DNA of 64,000 nt from Ligustrum vulgare (lineage: Eukaryota; Streptophyta; Magnoliopsida; Lamiales; Oleaceae). Below, piece after piece: positions 31,409 through 43,946 of the stretch. Positions within the stretch are counted from its first letter, which is position 1. Every line of letters starts with the position of its first letter. Under the pieces are notes generated by a model that saw nothing but the letters and a program-made list of their open reading frames with translations, was not told where the DNA came from and did not search any database. Where the stretch lies: assembly GCA_963555705.1 (NCBI GenBank), contig OY743190.1, positions 35,136,929 to 35,200,928 of the forward strand. The letters are read 5' to 3'. The translations under genes were made by a program, and so were the position numbers.

Positions 31409-34330
31409 TATGTTTTTGAGGTAAAAAGTAGTTGTTGAAAAATGGAGAGAGAAAATGTGTGTGGTTATAAATTGGTTTGAAAAATTGTAGTTTATAAATC
31501 AGTTTATTTAATTTACCAAATGGATGCTTAAGTAGTTTTTACTTTGATAGAATAATTTAATGGTAATTCAATTAATTGCTCAATCCTTTTTTTACAGGAA
31601 TTAATTTCTCGAACTCGATCCTAATCTGAGAGCAAAAGGAATTTACTTCTTTCGTTTCCATTAATTTAAAATTAAAAAAAAAAAAAAAAAAAAATACACA
31701 TTGACAATTAAATTAGGAAATGCAATAAAAATTGGATGCATCATACATGATGATGCTATGATGCAGCAATATCAATATGGAAAATTGGAAATGTCCCTTT
31801 ATGATTTTCCTTTTGGGGGACAAGATATTAGAATTTGATTGAAGGTTTTAGGTATTGAAGGCCCTTGTGATCATTATAATGAATAGAAAATAAACCAAGA
31901 ATATCCGAGTGTACATTATTTCTGTTTTGTGAAGATTAAAATTAAGCAATTTTTAGTAGATTTTAATTAAATTAATTATGTGGTTATAAGTTCTATTCTA
32001 AAAAATTCGCTTACGCTTAGGCGTGTTTAAGCTTGACTTTCACGTTTCGTCACGCTTCACACTTTAACCGCTTTTCACTTGCGCATTGCTAGACTTTTTC
32101 GTACTTAAGCTTGAAACTCGACCTCGCCGTTTTGTCACGTTTTACGCTTTTTAGAACATTAATTATAAGTTGTGAGTTCCATGGCTAAAATTATATTAAG
32201 ACTGGATTTTAATTTATACCAAACATGTGCAAATCTTTGTTGGACACATTATCTATCTTCATTCGGTATTCCTCATGGACATTGTTGCAGCAAAGGGTAA
32301 ACAAATAAATCACGAAATCGAACCAAACCGCAACAAATGAATTAGTTTGGTTTCGATTGTCAAACCTACGGTTTCAAACCCTCAACTCATAAAATTTTAG
32401 AAAATAAAAAAAATAAAAAAGTGAAGACAAACGTTCAATTTTAAAAAAAAAATGTAGCACACTTTATTCTCAACAAATCAAAATTAAGGAGCAAAAGATT
32501 AATTTGTTCAAATCCACATCTATTTGGAAAAGATTCTTGCTCCTGCATTTCATAATCATTATTTAAGACATTTTCTTAAAATAAATTTTTATTTAAGGTA
32601 AGAACTAATTACAATTTAATAATAAATTTTTAAATATTTGTATAATTATCTTGTTTATCAACATGAATTGATTCACTGCAATGCACTCAATTAGAATGAT
32701 ACTATTATTGAACTAGTTTAGACTTAGAGAATAAGTGTCTTTAAGCTCGTTTAGAATTTACTAATTCATTCATTAGCAAACTACAGTTTCAAACCGTAAC
32801 AAATCGCAAAAAATGATTTTGTTTGGTTTAGAAAATGAAGTTATTTGTTTTGGTTTCGAAAATCTCACACCTTTGAATTATTTGGTTTGAACTCTTGGTA
32901 CAAATCGTTTAAACCAAACCGTGTTCACCCCTAGTTCCACCTCCTCTAACTATATGAGAGCATTAATAAACATTGGTTGATGAATTGAAAGTTTTGATCA
33001 GTTACGACAGTTGCAATTTTTTTTTTTTTTTTTTTTTTTAGGAATTATACCTGAAACTTTTTTTTTTTTTTTGAAAGTAGATAATGTTTAACAAATTGAT
33101 AACATTCACTAGCAAATAAATGCAACTATTCGTATTAATTTTGAAAGATAGAATGTAATCTGTATGTGACAAAAAGATTATGCCAAAGGAATTTAAATTG
33201 CTCAAATATTCTTTGTTACTTACTAAAAGGAATAAATGTTGAACATATTGTTTCAAACAAGACTCATTGCAATACACAGAATGCAGAATTATGATTTTAG
33301 GGTTCAATGAATCCTCTCTACACGGTTCCATTTTTTATTTTTTAATAAAATCTTATAAGATGTTAATTCTAATGACAACTACATAAATATTTGTACAATA
33401 CTTTTGTGGAAAATTAATTTTTTGGTTAAATTAAACGTATTTCAAATATCGTAAATAATTATTTAATATACTCAATAGTCCATTTACATGCAATAAATAA
33501 GTTATGGGTGAAGTGATTAATGGGCTATCATTGTCTAAGAACAACTCCAATCGTGATGTAAACTTATTGTCAATTTACACTTTCGAAAATTACTTTACAT
33601 CTCAATATATATTCCGGTGGATCTAAATCAAAATTTTGCTCCAATAAATAGATGTAAATTATAAGATTTAAATTTAGTTTTTGTACAATTTTTTTAGTTA
33701 GTAAATTTTATGTTAATCTATTTTTTGATTGTGCATATATATAAATATTACGAACAAATCAAAAATCACTAATTGGAGCTAATTTACACGCCATTAGAAT
33801 TGCTCCAACGTACAAGTTGTATACCCCGTAAATCCAGGGTGTTCCGTCTAGGGTTGTCTTCATTATGCATTTTTTGTGTGCCTAAAATACCCCCACTCAT
33901 TCATGATTCAACTCACATGCAAAAGCACCTACCTCAATTATTTTGAAACATAAACATAATGGCAAAAAAAGTTGCCACTTGAATACCTTAATTCAAAGTT
34001 TTATTTCTCATCTAAAAGTCAAACTCCTTTTCTCATAAAAGTCACTCTTACGAATGGAAGATTTTATTTTATGTATATGTTTGGTAAATCGTTTATAAAT
34101 AACGACGTGACAATATTTTGTTAGTTCATTTTTTTAAAAAATAAAAAATGGTGTCATGAATCTTTGCCCAATCAAATTATTGACTTTCCAAAAAAAAAAA
34201 AAATTGTTCAACGGAATATTGTTTCATGATTGTTTATAAATAAGATGCAATATTAAAACCCATCATATTGATTTTCAATTATGATTTCTACAGTGTTACC
34301 ACTGAATCTGAATCTACTCTCCAAAGCAGT
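31409..34330. other. AT-rich intergenic region
   Basis: No gene found. Contains poly(A) at about 31674-31694, two poly(T) runs near 33018-33072 and a possible 640-bp TIR element at 32291-32934. Small open frames have no domain or codon support. Confidence 0.5.
32291..32934. repeat. Possible MITE with AACCAAACCG-rich arms
   Basis: Left CAAAGGGTAAACA and right (inverted) CTAGGGGTGAACA match at 10 of 13 positions. The arms carry GGTTTGGTTT/AACCAAACC motifs known from common plant hAT MITEs. No target duplication was found. Confidence 0.3.
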
Positions 34331-35950
34331 TGATAAGTACTTTATTAGCACGTATTTAATTCACTTATTATCTTATTTTGTTATTGGTTTGATCCTATTA
34401 AAGTATCGTTTAATGCACTTTCACTTATTGTGCTATGTAAGGTCAAAAAGAAGAAAAAGAAAGGAAACATGACCAAATAAATACAAAAAAATCAAGAAGT
34501 GAGGTTCAAGGGCATATTCAAAGATTTCCAAATCAATAATGGCATGTGAGAAGAAGATTAGATGCAAAAATTATGGTCAAAGAAGGTTTGGGGTGAAGTT
34601 GGAAATCAAAAACCCGCAAGGATTGTAATCATGAATTTTAGTAATAGATTGAAGCCCAATTTGGTCATAGAATACTTTCGAATTTTGGAAGAGTTATTTT
34701 ACAAAGAATTGTAGATATTTGAGTTTTCTTTCCAAAGCAACTTGAATCACCACAATCGGATTTCAGGAGAGAAATTTATGACCAAAACATCGAGCACAGG
34801 CACTTTTCGGCAGAAATGCACTTACGGCCGTAAATGATAAAGTTACGGCCGTAACTTCCAAATTCCGAAAATTTTCAGTAGCTCACTTACGGCCGTGATA
34901 AGGAAAGTTACGACCGTAACTTGCTTGCCAAGAAATTTCCTTATCTGATTCAATGTCTATCTTTGGTATATCTTTGGGTTAAAGCTAAGACACGATTTTA
35001 GGAGTATTAAAGGAGCAAAATCACCACAAAAAGGAGGCTGGATATTGAGGAAAATTGAGAGAAAAATATAGAGTATTCTTGGAAGATTTTCAAGCGCAAG
35101 AATATCAACAACAATGGAATTCATGAAACAGCTTGAAGAATCTACCACAACCATGCTAGGCTAAATTCTATGTCTTGTTCAAAGGGGAAGTTGTGTTAAC
35201 TTAATTATGTTATTTTCTTTTCCTACAAATTAGTAGCGTGAATTTATTCCTTTATTTCAATTGTTGGATTATTATGTTTTGAATGTTAATTGAGTTTATT
35301 TGATTAATAGTTTAATTTGGCCAATTGGATTATTGATCTTTGAATTCATGAATATGCTATGTTTAGATTCTTGATCCGTAATTATCATTGAATCTTTACT
35401 TTAGTAGCAAAAAAATATCGTGCAGATTTAGTAATAATTCGACTTGGATTGATTAATTCGAGCTTGTGTAATTAACGATCCAATTCAATCTATTCTTCTA
35501 GATTTTCATACTAGTCATGCATTAAATTCTAATAGCTTGTTTAGGATTGTCCATTGCTAGAATTGGTTCGAAGAACTTATTTTGAATCAATACACATAAG
35601 GAAGAATTTAGATAATCAGAGCTTGTTGATTATTTATGATTGATAATTGAATTAAGGATATAAACACGTTACAAGGAAAAGTATAACATTAATTAAGGGC
35701 ACAACCGAACCCGAGAACAAGATTTCTTCTCATATTATTTCTCTAGTCATATTTAATTATTTATTTTATGCATAGTTTTCATTCAAGCAATTCAAACAAC
35801 AAAACCCCCCATTCCATTCTAATTGATCGAACAACTAAAATTAGTTTCCGTTCCTCGTGGGATCGACCCTTACTCTCGCTACTACATTATTAATTAATAT
35901 TTAGCAAGTAAGGAATTATTTATTATTTTGGTGCATTGTGACACGCATCA
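34331..35950 (+). mobile_element. Gypsy-type solo LTR (Athila-like)
   Basis: Starts TGATAAGTAC, ends ACACGCATCA, and is flanked by GCAGT (34326-34330) and ACAGT (35951-35955), a 4/5 match. It has no coding capacity. The first seven bases match the LTR at 18325. The terminal part, CGTGGGATCGACCC and the TTGGTGCATTG stretch, resembles Athila/Tat-like LTR ends. It contains clustered TTACGGCCGTAA palindromes (34810-34920). Confidence 0.72.
34810..34920 (+). repeat. ACGGCCGT palindrome cluster
   Basis: Four copies of TTACGGCCGTAA or one-mismatch variants in 110 bp inside the solo LTR. Comparable to the GCGGCCGC cluster in the LTR at 18690-18802. Confidence 0.8.
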
Positions 35951-37199
35951 ACAGTCTAGAGAAAAGAAGAGAAAATACTATCGAGACATTTCATTTGAGA
36001 GGAAAAAATGAAAGATCACACGCAAAGTATTAAGCCTCGGTTTTGTAACATAATTATTACTATTTATAAACGAATTTATAACCAACACAATTTTTCAAAT
36101 AATTTTTTATAAACTCGATAACAGAATTTCCAACTCGATCATCTATTAAGAAAACCAGTTTGTAAATGAAAGTGATTGATGTTAAAAGAATTTGAAGAAT
36201 CTTCTTGTGGCTAAATCTTTTTTTTTTTTATTCATTTTCATATTTAATATTCATATTCTAATTTCAATTTCGAATGAAGAGCCACGTACCGTAACTAAGC
36301 CTTGCAAATAATTAGTCTCAAATACTATTTTAATTTAAAATTAATGATATTCTCGAAAGAAAAGAAAAATGATTGCTATTTGGAAATCAAATGATACCTT
36401 CATCTATATCTTAATCTTAATATATATAAAATGATATGTATTAAATTTCCATTTTCGTTCAATTTTTATTTTTATTTTGTCGAGTTACCAATTCTAATAG
36501 ACAATGATCATGTAGAGTCAACGTTTGGTTCGAGTCAATTAACTTCAAGAGCGATTCATAAAAATATCGGATATAATACTATATCATATAAATGATATAT
36601 GAAGTTTGAACTTAATTTGAGAGCAGATATTGATTCGTCGACAAATATACGATATTTTAATACAACAATTTGTTCATTATTGACAATTTTGTTACAAAAA
36701 TTAGTGCATATATACAAATGTAATAAATATTATTCCTCGGATCAAGTATTTACATTAGAAACAGTCTAATCCATGCCTTAAAAACATCCAAAAAACCATT
36801 TATAAATCCTCCAAAAGAAGCCGGATATAGCCTAAGTTATGGTGTTTAATTTATGACACTATGCGGAGTTAAGGTGTAGATCCGTCATTACAGTTTTGTG
36901 TTATCACCAAAAAGGAAGAGAGATGTTAAAAGTCATAGGGCATGCAAATTCTCCTGTAAATTTCTTTGACCACAGTGAATTAGTATTAAACGATGATGTA
37001 GTCTCCCATTAAACAAATCACTATAAACATCTTGTGTCTATTTCTTTACTATGATTTTATTGCGTAGGTGGTATAAAATTATAATTTTGAATTCTTAACA
37101 TCAAGGTGTATAAAAAGAGAGAAGGGATGTAATAACTCAATTTTGAATAGACGAACTTATTTAAAAAAGTTATCGCGTTGAGTACTTTTTTGCTGTTAA
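35951..37199. other. AT-rich intergenic region
   Basis: I see no gene, RNA or defined repeat here. Confidence 0.5.
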
Positions 37200-37627
37200 A
37201 GGTGGAATATGTGAATTCCAAGCCAGTCAAGTGTTAATATGAGGTGAATCAGTTATGTAGTCCAATGCGAGCAATAAAAAATGAATTCTTGATCTTGCAT
37301 GATCAGGAATCCACCTATGTAATCCTCGTATTAATATGTTGTGGATTAAATTATAAAAAATGTTGGATCCCTTTATGAGTCACTCTCCCATCAATTTATT
37401 GGAAAGAGAGGTAAGCTGACTTATTACAACAAGTCTATTTGAGTACATATATTCTTAACTGAACTCTTGGAATTCTCACACATCAGAAATAGTTGACTTT
37501 TCATCACTAATTTAGGTAGTTATGTCTGAACAACTAACTTAACGTCCTTGTCCAAATAACATCTCATTCGCAATATCTGGATACCAGATCTTCCATTCTT
37601 ACAGTAATGCATGGAGATAGTTTTAGG

Positions 37628-37940
37628 TTATGTCATCACGATATAACTTGGAAGCCAGATCATGCAAAATATGATGATTGTTGTGAAAATTTGAAGAGAA
37701 GATGAATAACATGACCAAAAGATCAAGAAAAGACTTGAAGATTCACAAAAGAATATTGTAGATCTACCAAAGGAGAATGTTTGAACACGATGTAGAATCA
37801 TTGTCTTCAAACAATATTTGCCTCCACGGGGTGAGTACTTGAACTTTAAAGCAAACTTGATAAAGGAGAAATTAAACATTCTGATCAAGTTCAATCTAAG
37901 CAATTCGAAACTTGAATGCAGAACCTTGAAGAACACTATA
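37628..37940 (-). repeat. LTR/leader-like repeat, left copy
   Basis: Collinear with 46217-46450 in the same orientation (shared landmarks GAACACGATGTAGAATC and GTGAGTACTTGAA). The two copies flank the copia remnant, so they are probably its LTRs or LTR-leader regions. Ends were not resolved. Confidence 0.5.
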
Positions 37941-38419
37941 GAAATTGGAGTCTAATCTTTGATTTGGATCGAATAGATGTTAATAATATGTTATGAATCT
38001 AATTTTCTCTTCAACATCTCTACAGCTTCGAATTCCATAATTGAGTGTATAATACATGTTTGTTTCTTGGATTTTCAAGAATTTACACATCCTCCAAGAG
38101 TTAATGCCCAACTTGAGGTGGGTTTATTCTACACTTGATATCCAACTAGCACCAATGAGTCCTTCTAGAATTTTCTAAAATTTAGAATATTGGATACTTG
38201 GGTCTTTAATTTTCTTTAAATAGCCAAGAATTCTACCGATAACCTTCAAATGTTTTTCACTTGGATTGCTAGTAAACCTACTAAGTTTACTAATTATAAA
38301 TGATATATCAAGTCTTGTGCAAAGACTCCCAATAACGCTTACATATTCAAGTTGTGCTATTGTTCTTTCATCATTCTTAACAAGTTTTAAACTTGGATCA
38401 AACGGGGTATTTTCCTTTT
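37941..38419 (-). pseudogene. Copia RT C-terminus and RNase H remnant
   Basis: The minus-strand reading holds FDPSLKLVKNDERTIAQLEY, SRFTSNPSEKHLKVIGRIL and LEGLIGASWIS, the RT/RNase H end of Ty1/copia polyproteins. Stops are present. It continues, across two inserted MULEs and the 31-bp island at 39397-39427, into the copia sequence at 43947-46216. Confidence 0.85.
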
Positions 38420-39396
38420 GGATAATTGGCTCATTAAGTCCCTATCTTTCGCAATCTTTGCGAAATTCGTCCCTACCATTGTTTTTTTTTTTTTTTTTGA
38501 CAAAATCATTTTTACCTCTCACTTTCTTGCCAAAATCGTCCTTGTCGTCAATTTATGTTAAATTCAGTCATTATCCCATTCAATTAAGACCCATTTTTAT
38601 TTAATGTTGAGGGCAAAAAATGTAGGATTTGTGAGTTGGTGGAATTCAAATTCCATGGAATTGGAATGTGTGTTTGATTGGAATATGACGAACTTGAGTG
38701 AAAAATGCATTTTCCATGGAATTTAAATTCCAGTCAAACACTACACTTTTTATTTTTTGTGTATCAGAGGCTTTCACAAATTGAAGTCCTTGATAAGTAT
38801 CTAAATCAAGGACCGACTAGTTTGGTTACCTATGCAAAGAGAAATAAATTTCATGTAGCAGAGTTGGTCTCTGCTATTTTCCTACACAAGAAGATGCAAT
38901 GGAGGCTTCTATGGAGCCTCTTGATGTGTATATAAAAGAAGATGTTGAAGAAAATCATGAAAGCATTGGCTGCGACAATTGAATGAAGTAGAGGAGGTGG
39001 TGGAGGATACAAAGAATAAAGCAAAATCAAAGCATAATTTCCAAGAATTGAAAAACCCCAGCTGGAAAAATGGTGGGTGGGTGGGTGTAGTGCATCCGTT
39101 GGAGTTGGGGTGGAGAGGAGAAGATACTATTTTTGTATTTTATTTTTATTATTTTCTTAATTTTTTTGATCAATTTTAAGCAAAGTGATAATTGAATAGA
39201 CCATGTTACTCTTCATTTAGTTGGTTAATGAGTGATTTTTGGGTCAACAAACGAAATTTTTAACGAACCTAGACGACAGGGATGATTTTGGCAAGAAAAT
39301 ACGTACGAAGATGAGGGTGAAAATGCCAAAATTTTGAAGGTATGGATGATTTGCACAAAACCAGTGAAAGGTAGGGACGTTTTTCGCCAATTACCC
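38420..39396. mobile_element. Pack-MULE-like non-autonomous element
   Basis: Ends GGATAATTGGC and (inverted) GGGTAATTGGC, inside about 150-bp diverged inverted repeats. The 9-bp target duplication TTTCCTTTT is perfect (38411-38419 and 39397-39405). The TIRs are related to those of the MULE at 39428 but clearly diverged, so it is a sister family. Between the arms lies non-TE sequence with an intron acceptor and an exon-like open frame. The insertion is in the copia RT remnant. Confidence 0.85.
38768..38984 (+). pseudogene. Captured host exon fragment, gene not recognised
   Basis: A pyrimidine-rich stretch plus TGTGTATCAG (acceptor) precedes an open frame starting RLSQIEVLDKYLNQGPTSL and continuing TYAKRNKFHVAELVSAIF. 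One base is missing near 38880; the next frame continues with EDAMEASMEPLDVYIKEDVE and ends at TGA about 38984. Composition is typical of a plant nuclear gene exon and unlike TE proteins. I do not recognise the parent gene. The single frameshift marks it as a pseudo-exon. Confidence 0.55.
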
Positions 39397-39427
39397 TTTC
39401 CTTTTTTATGTTCAAGTCATTGACATT
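39397..39427 (-). pseudogene. 31-bp copia island between two MULEs
   Basis: Minus-strand reading NVNDLNIKK fits the copia RT between the parts at 43947 and 38419. It includes one copy of the TTTCCTTTT target duplication. Confidence 0.7.
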
Positions 39428-39632
39428 GGGTAATTGGCGCATTTAGTCCCTACCTTTGACATACGTTGCGGAATGCGTCCCTACCTTTGATTTTTTGGCA
39501 AATGCACCCTTACCTTCGCACTTTCTTTCCAAAAACGTCCTTTCCGTCAGCCTCTGTTAAAATCAACCGTTACCTATTGAATTAAGACTCAATTTTAATT
39601 TCGTTTTGAGGGCAATTTCGGAATTCAAGTAA
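39428..39632 (+). repeat. MULE left terminal inverted repeat
   Basis: Begins GGGTAATTGGCGCATTTAG; inverted match at about 43743-43946. The boundary is where the arms stop matching (after the AATTCAAGTAA stretch). Confidence 0.88.
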
Positions 39633-40409
39633 TTTTGGCGCCAATTCCGTCTTCGATCTGAATTGAAATCACTAGAGTTAATATAATACTGCCTACTTTT
39701 ATGAATGAAAGTGAAGATAGAATTTGTTGAAAATTGGAGTGCCGATGTAGATAAGAAGAGGAATAAATTGGATTTTTGCTTTTTATTGTGGGTATGTTGG
39801 AAACTGGACTTTGGTAGACAACTTGAGTAAATAGATAGTGTTCATTAGATGGGATTCATGTAAGATTTTCTTTAATTCCAGTATTTTGTTAGTAATGGAT
39901 ATGGAGCCATCTCCAGTGACTTCGTGAAGAAGATGATAACCTTTCCTGGCTAAAATTTTTGGGTTGTGATAATCATCCCTACCTTTCAAAATCTTTGCAA
40001 TATACATCCCTACCTTCTAACTTTTTTCCGATAAAAATCCCTATCATTTACAATTTTTGCAATATACATCCCTACCTTCTAATTGTTATTACGATATACA
40101 TCCCTATTTTTTACAATTTTTGCGCAAAATATCCCCCTTAAATTGGGAAAAACCAGCAGTTTCCTGCTTTAGAATAATTCAACCTGTGCATATACAACAT
40201 CCAATTCAACCATATAAATCTGTAAAGAAAGCAACTGATGCAGTAAATCATCATTACCAAAAGATAAGATCGCCATTACAAGTAGTCATTGCAAAAATTA
40301 ATTACATCACCATATGACCAAAAGAAAATTTCAGACAATTACAAAATAAGATGACTTCAGCTGTTTTAAATGGCATCAAAAATCCAAAAAGATTCTGAAC
40401 ACTGGTAAC

Positions 40410-43361
40410 TCATGATCTAGCAGGTGGTGGTGCTCCTTTACAAGATCTTCTATTATGCCCCGTTTCCCCACATTTCTTGCATCGCATAATTAGTCCTGCT
40501 CTTCCTTTCCTGCCACTAGGAGGAGGGGACGCCGTACTTGTAGTTGTTTTAGATTTCTTTGCCCTCTTTGATTGACTAGATGATGCCTCTTCATTTGGTT
40601 CCCTGCGCCTGTTCTTCTTGGGTCTTCCCGACCTTTTGCTGTAGAATGGTGGCTTCAATGGATGTAAACCGGGATTAGGCCATGAATCTGGATTGGTAAT
40701 AGGGGAAATGGAGGGTGAATAGGTACGAATGTATGCCTCTTTCTTGTATACATCGTCAACATATTCGATGACATGCTCTTTCCTGAATGCAAGAGATGCA
40801 ATGGCATGGCGACAAGGGATCCCAGACAGCTGCCAAGAACGATATGAGCATGTCCTAGCTCCAATGTCAACAGCACTAAGATGATTTCCCGCGTTATGAC
40901 GGACTTGGAACTTAAGGTTCCCTGAATATTCAGCCCACTCATGCCTTGCTTGTGCTTTGTGCTTTTCCAGAATCTTCACAATTCGAGGGCCAACAACTGA
41001 AGTCCATTTCTCACATGCTTCTCTTCGAGCCACAATTCTTTTCATTAAATACACACGAATATCCTCTAACATAGTCAGAATAGGCTTTTCTCTGGCACCG
41101 ATAATTGTGCTATTGAAGGACTCACAGAGATTGTTAAGGAGCATGTCACATTTATTCAATTCCCGGAAATGGGACTTGCTCCATTGCTCAGCAGGTCTCT
41201 GCTCAAGCCAACCATAAGCTGCGAGACTTAAATCTAACATTTTTTGCATATGTGCCAACCAGTGAGGTACAGTTGTGGCTCGAGCTGCATCCCACAAGCA
41301 ATTCTTTAAAGTTAAACCAGGGTGAGTGGAGCTAAAGTTGTTGTATAAGTGCCTGACACATGTCCTATGCTCCGAATGCTCAAACAAAGAGTCAATAGCA
41401 TTTCTCAACCCCTTTTGTTTGTCTGAAATAAAAGTCCATCCATGACTATTATTAATCCCCAAATCATCCTTCAATAGACCAAGAAACCATGTCCAATGTT
41501 CGGTATTCTCAATCTCAACAACAGCATATGCAATGGGATATATACCATTATTCCCATCTACCCCAACTGCAGTCAACAACTGACCCTTTAGCTCTGTCTT
41601 CAGGAAACACCCATCAAGTCCAATCACTCTCCGACAACCACCACGAAATCCCTCCTTCAAAGCTCCTAAGCATATGTAAAGTCTCTTGAATTCACCTGCA
41701 TGCCCCTCCAGTTGAGTAGTTGTGCCTGGATTTGTCCTCCTCAACTCCTCACAGTAATCCCAGAGAAGTTTGTAATGTTCCACAACAGTTCCCATAATCT
41801 TCTCCATTGCCTTCGCCTTCGTTCTGTACGCCGTCCACACAGAAATATCACCCAAATTGTCCTTTTTCACCTTGTTTATAAACGCAATCACTGACATATT
41901 CGGCTCAACCCGCCAATCAGTCTCGTACTTTTTAGCCAGAAATGTGCTGCTCACCCTCCTATTGGTATAAACCATAGGGCAAGTGTGTTCTCCTCGATAT
42001 GTTCTAATGACAAAACTAGGTTTATGCCCCTCTTTTGTAGCATACAACACCCAGCTACATGTCTTGTCACATTGTGCCCTCAATCTGACTGCATCATCCT
42101 TCTTGTATTTGATAGCACGACTATGTTTCACTGAATGCTGAGTAATGGCAGCCTTCAATACTGTCTTTAACTCGAATATTAGCCCTACAATGAACCAATT
42201 ATAAGCACATGAGTTTTAGTTGTTGCAATATAAGCTAAAGAAATTAACAGCGATGCAATTACCTTCTCTAAAAGTTGGCTCCTCCATGTCCGTCGTGGGA
42301 TTGAAAGAATGATACCTCTCTCTATTTCTCGAAGATGCTTCATCATCCTCCTCATCACTGGCCAAACTCCGTAGCTCTTCTGAGTTTCCATATTCAGTGT
42401 CAGTTTCTCTCACCTCTGCCCCGTCCAACCCTACTAATCCAAAATCAACATTCACTCTTTCAGAGTCTGCAGGATCATCTTCCATCTCAAAGTCTGACTC
42501 CACAAGATCCTCAACTTCTTCATCACCCACTGTTTCTTCAACGTTTTCGGTCCCCACCTCAACATTTCTAGCCCCATCACCAGCTCCTACGTCGAATGCA
42601 AGATTCTCCTCCAATTGTCTCCAAATATCTTCTTGTCCTTCACAGAATACATTATCATATTGGTCGAACTCAAAATGTTCCTCATCAAATCTAGGGATAT
42701 AGCACTCATCAAAAGGATCAATCGTCAATGCCTTTGACATAACTGATTCCACCACATATATCTCAACTACCCTATGTTTACCTCTATCCATCAACATAGT
42801 TTTAACATCCTCCTCACTCCAAATTTTCATCAACTCATTTCTATTTTTTTTCCTATAATAAAAATGCAGTTTACCTTGAGGATCGCATGCATGAAGTAAT
42901 TTATCTATCAACCTTCTTGTAAATAATGAAGGATGAACGTAGTCAACAATCAGTACCACTCCATGCTCGTAACTGACATTGTTTGGCTTGTCGAAGAATA
43001 TGCCTCGATTATGTAGAACCAGTGTGAAATATTCTGAGTCACGGCCTGCAATATACAAAACATTTCATACAAAGTTCTAAAGATGATGAACATATAACAC
43101 AATGGGAAAAAACATTTTTCAAAAAAAAAAAAAAAATTCACAGTACACGCAGCAACCTTTCAGAAACCATAAGCCATGAAATCACAGTATCTTAAAATTC
43201 TTCAGAACTAAACATAATACATGAAATTACTTTCAAAAACCAAAAAAAAAAAAAAAACAAAATACATGCAATGGGAAAGAATCGATGAACATAATATATG
43301 AAAGAGGATTACCGTAAATAGGAGCCTGTTCCGCAAACCCTCTAAATCTTGGAGGAATCAT
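40410..43361 (-). CDS. MULE transposase, three exons, 868 residues
   Basis: Exons 43361-43313, 43045-42263 and 42184-40410; introns 43312-43046 and 42262-42185 have GT...AG ends and preserve frame exactly. The start is the ATG of MIPPRFRGFAEQAPIY; the same exon occurs in the derivative at 26368. The N-terminal PB1-like/acidic part (exon 2) is followed by a MuDR-type DNA-binding region (about residues 305-360, CDKTCSWVLYA). The MULE catalytic domain has candidate DDE residues D468 (LDGCF), D532 (ISDKQKG) and E632 (CESFN). The SWIM finger (723-737) reads CSY...C-R-H, with Tyr in place of the second Cys of CxC. The C-terminus has a basic tract and a CCHC knuckle (C846, C849, H854, C859). It would cut and re-insert elements with matching TIRs in the nucleus. 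An upstream ATGG/GTAAGT at about 43485 suggests a 5' UTR intron. Confidence 0.85.
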
Positions 43362-43742
43362 CAGCTTCGAGATGTATAACCTGCAGTACCCATTTTCGGT
43401 GAAGAAGCTCGGTGAAGAAGCAAAAAAAAATTGAACAATCCACAAAAAAAACCATAAATCGCGAAGATTTCTTACTTACCCATGCAATGGACGTGTATAG
43501 CAACTGAAATCGACGGGTTTATACTGTTAAATTGCCGGTGACGAAGATTTTTTGGCTGGGTAATAGTTCGAATCGGCCGGTTGTGGGACGGAGAGTAGCG
43601 TTTTCTTCCTTTCTGCCCTGGGTTGATGTGTTTCGAAAATGGAAATGTCAATTTTTATCAAGAAAATAGGGACGCTTCAGTTCATATTTCTGTGTCTAAC
43701 TCGTGCATTTTTTTTTTTTTTTTTGAAGTGTAAGGTGGTGTT

Positions 43743-43946
43743 TACTTGAATTCCGAAATTTCCCTCAAAACTAAATTAAAATTGAGTCTTAATTCAATGG
43801 GTAACGGTTGATTTTAACAGAGGCTGACGGAAAGGACATTTTTGGCAAGAAAGTGCGAAGGTAAGGGTGCATTTGCCAAAAAATAAAAGGTAGGGACGCA
43901 TTCCGCAACGTATGTCAAAGGTAGGGACTAAATGCGCCAATTACCC
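43743..43946 (-). repeat. MULE right terminal inverted repeat
   Basis: Inverted counterpart of 39428-39632; the outer end reads GCGCCAATTACCC. Confidence 0.88.

Larger units (their letters stand above)
39428..43946 (-). mobile_element. Autonomous Mutator-like element (MULE)
   Basis: 4519 bp with about 200-bp terminal inverted repeats (GGGTAATTGGCGC...), nearly identical by eye (few mismatches; 39428 to about 39632 against about 43743 to 43946). It contains a three-exon transposase without stops. Flanks are ATTGACATT (39419-39427) and ATTGTTAAT (43948-43956), only 6 of 9 identical. Near-identical TIRs and an open transposase suggest recent mobility; the poor TSD is unexplained. The deletion derivative at 25836-27594 shares its TIRs and both ends of its gene. 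Confidence 0.9.

Noticed and set aside
33038..33331. 97-codon minus-strand frame
   Set aside because: No domain, bounded by poly(T); chance ORF in AT-rich sequence.
34281..34472. 63-codon frame overlapping solo LTR start
   Set aside because: Crosses an LTR boundary and has no supporting features.
41489..42702. Several plus-strand frames (41489-41894, 42335-42702)
   Set aside because: Antisense shadows of the MULE transposase exons.
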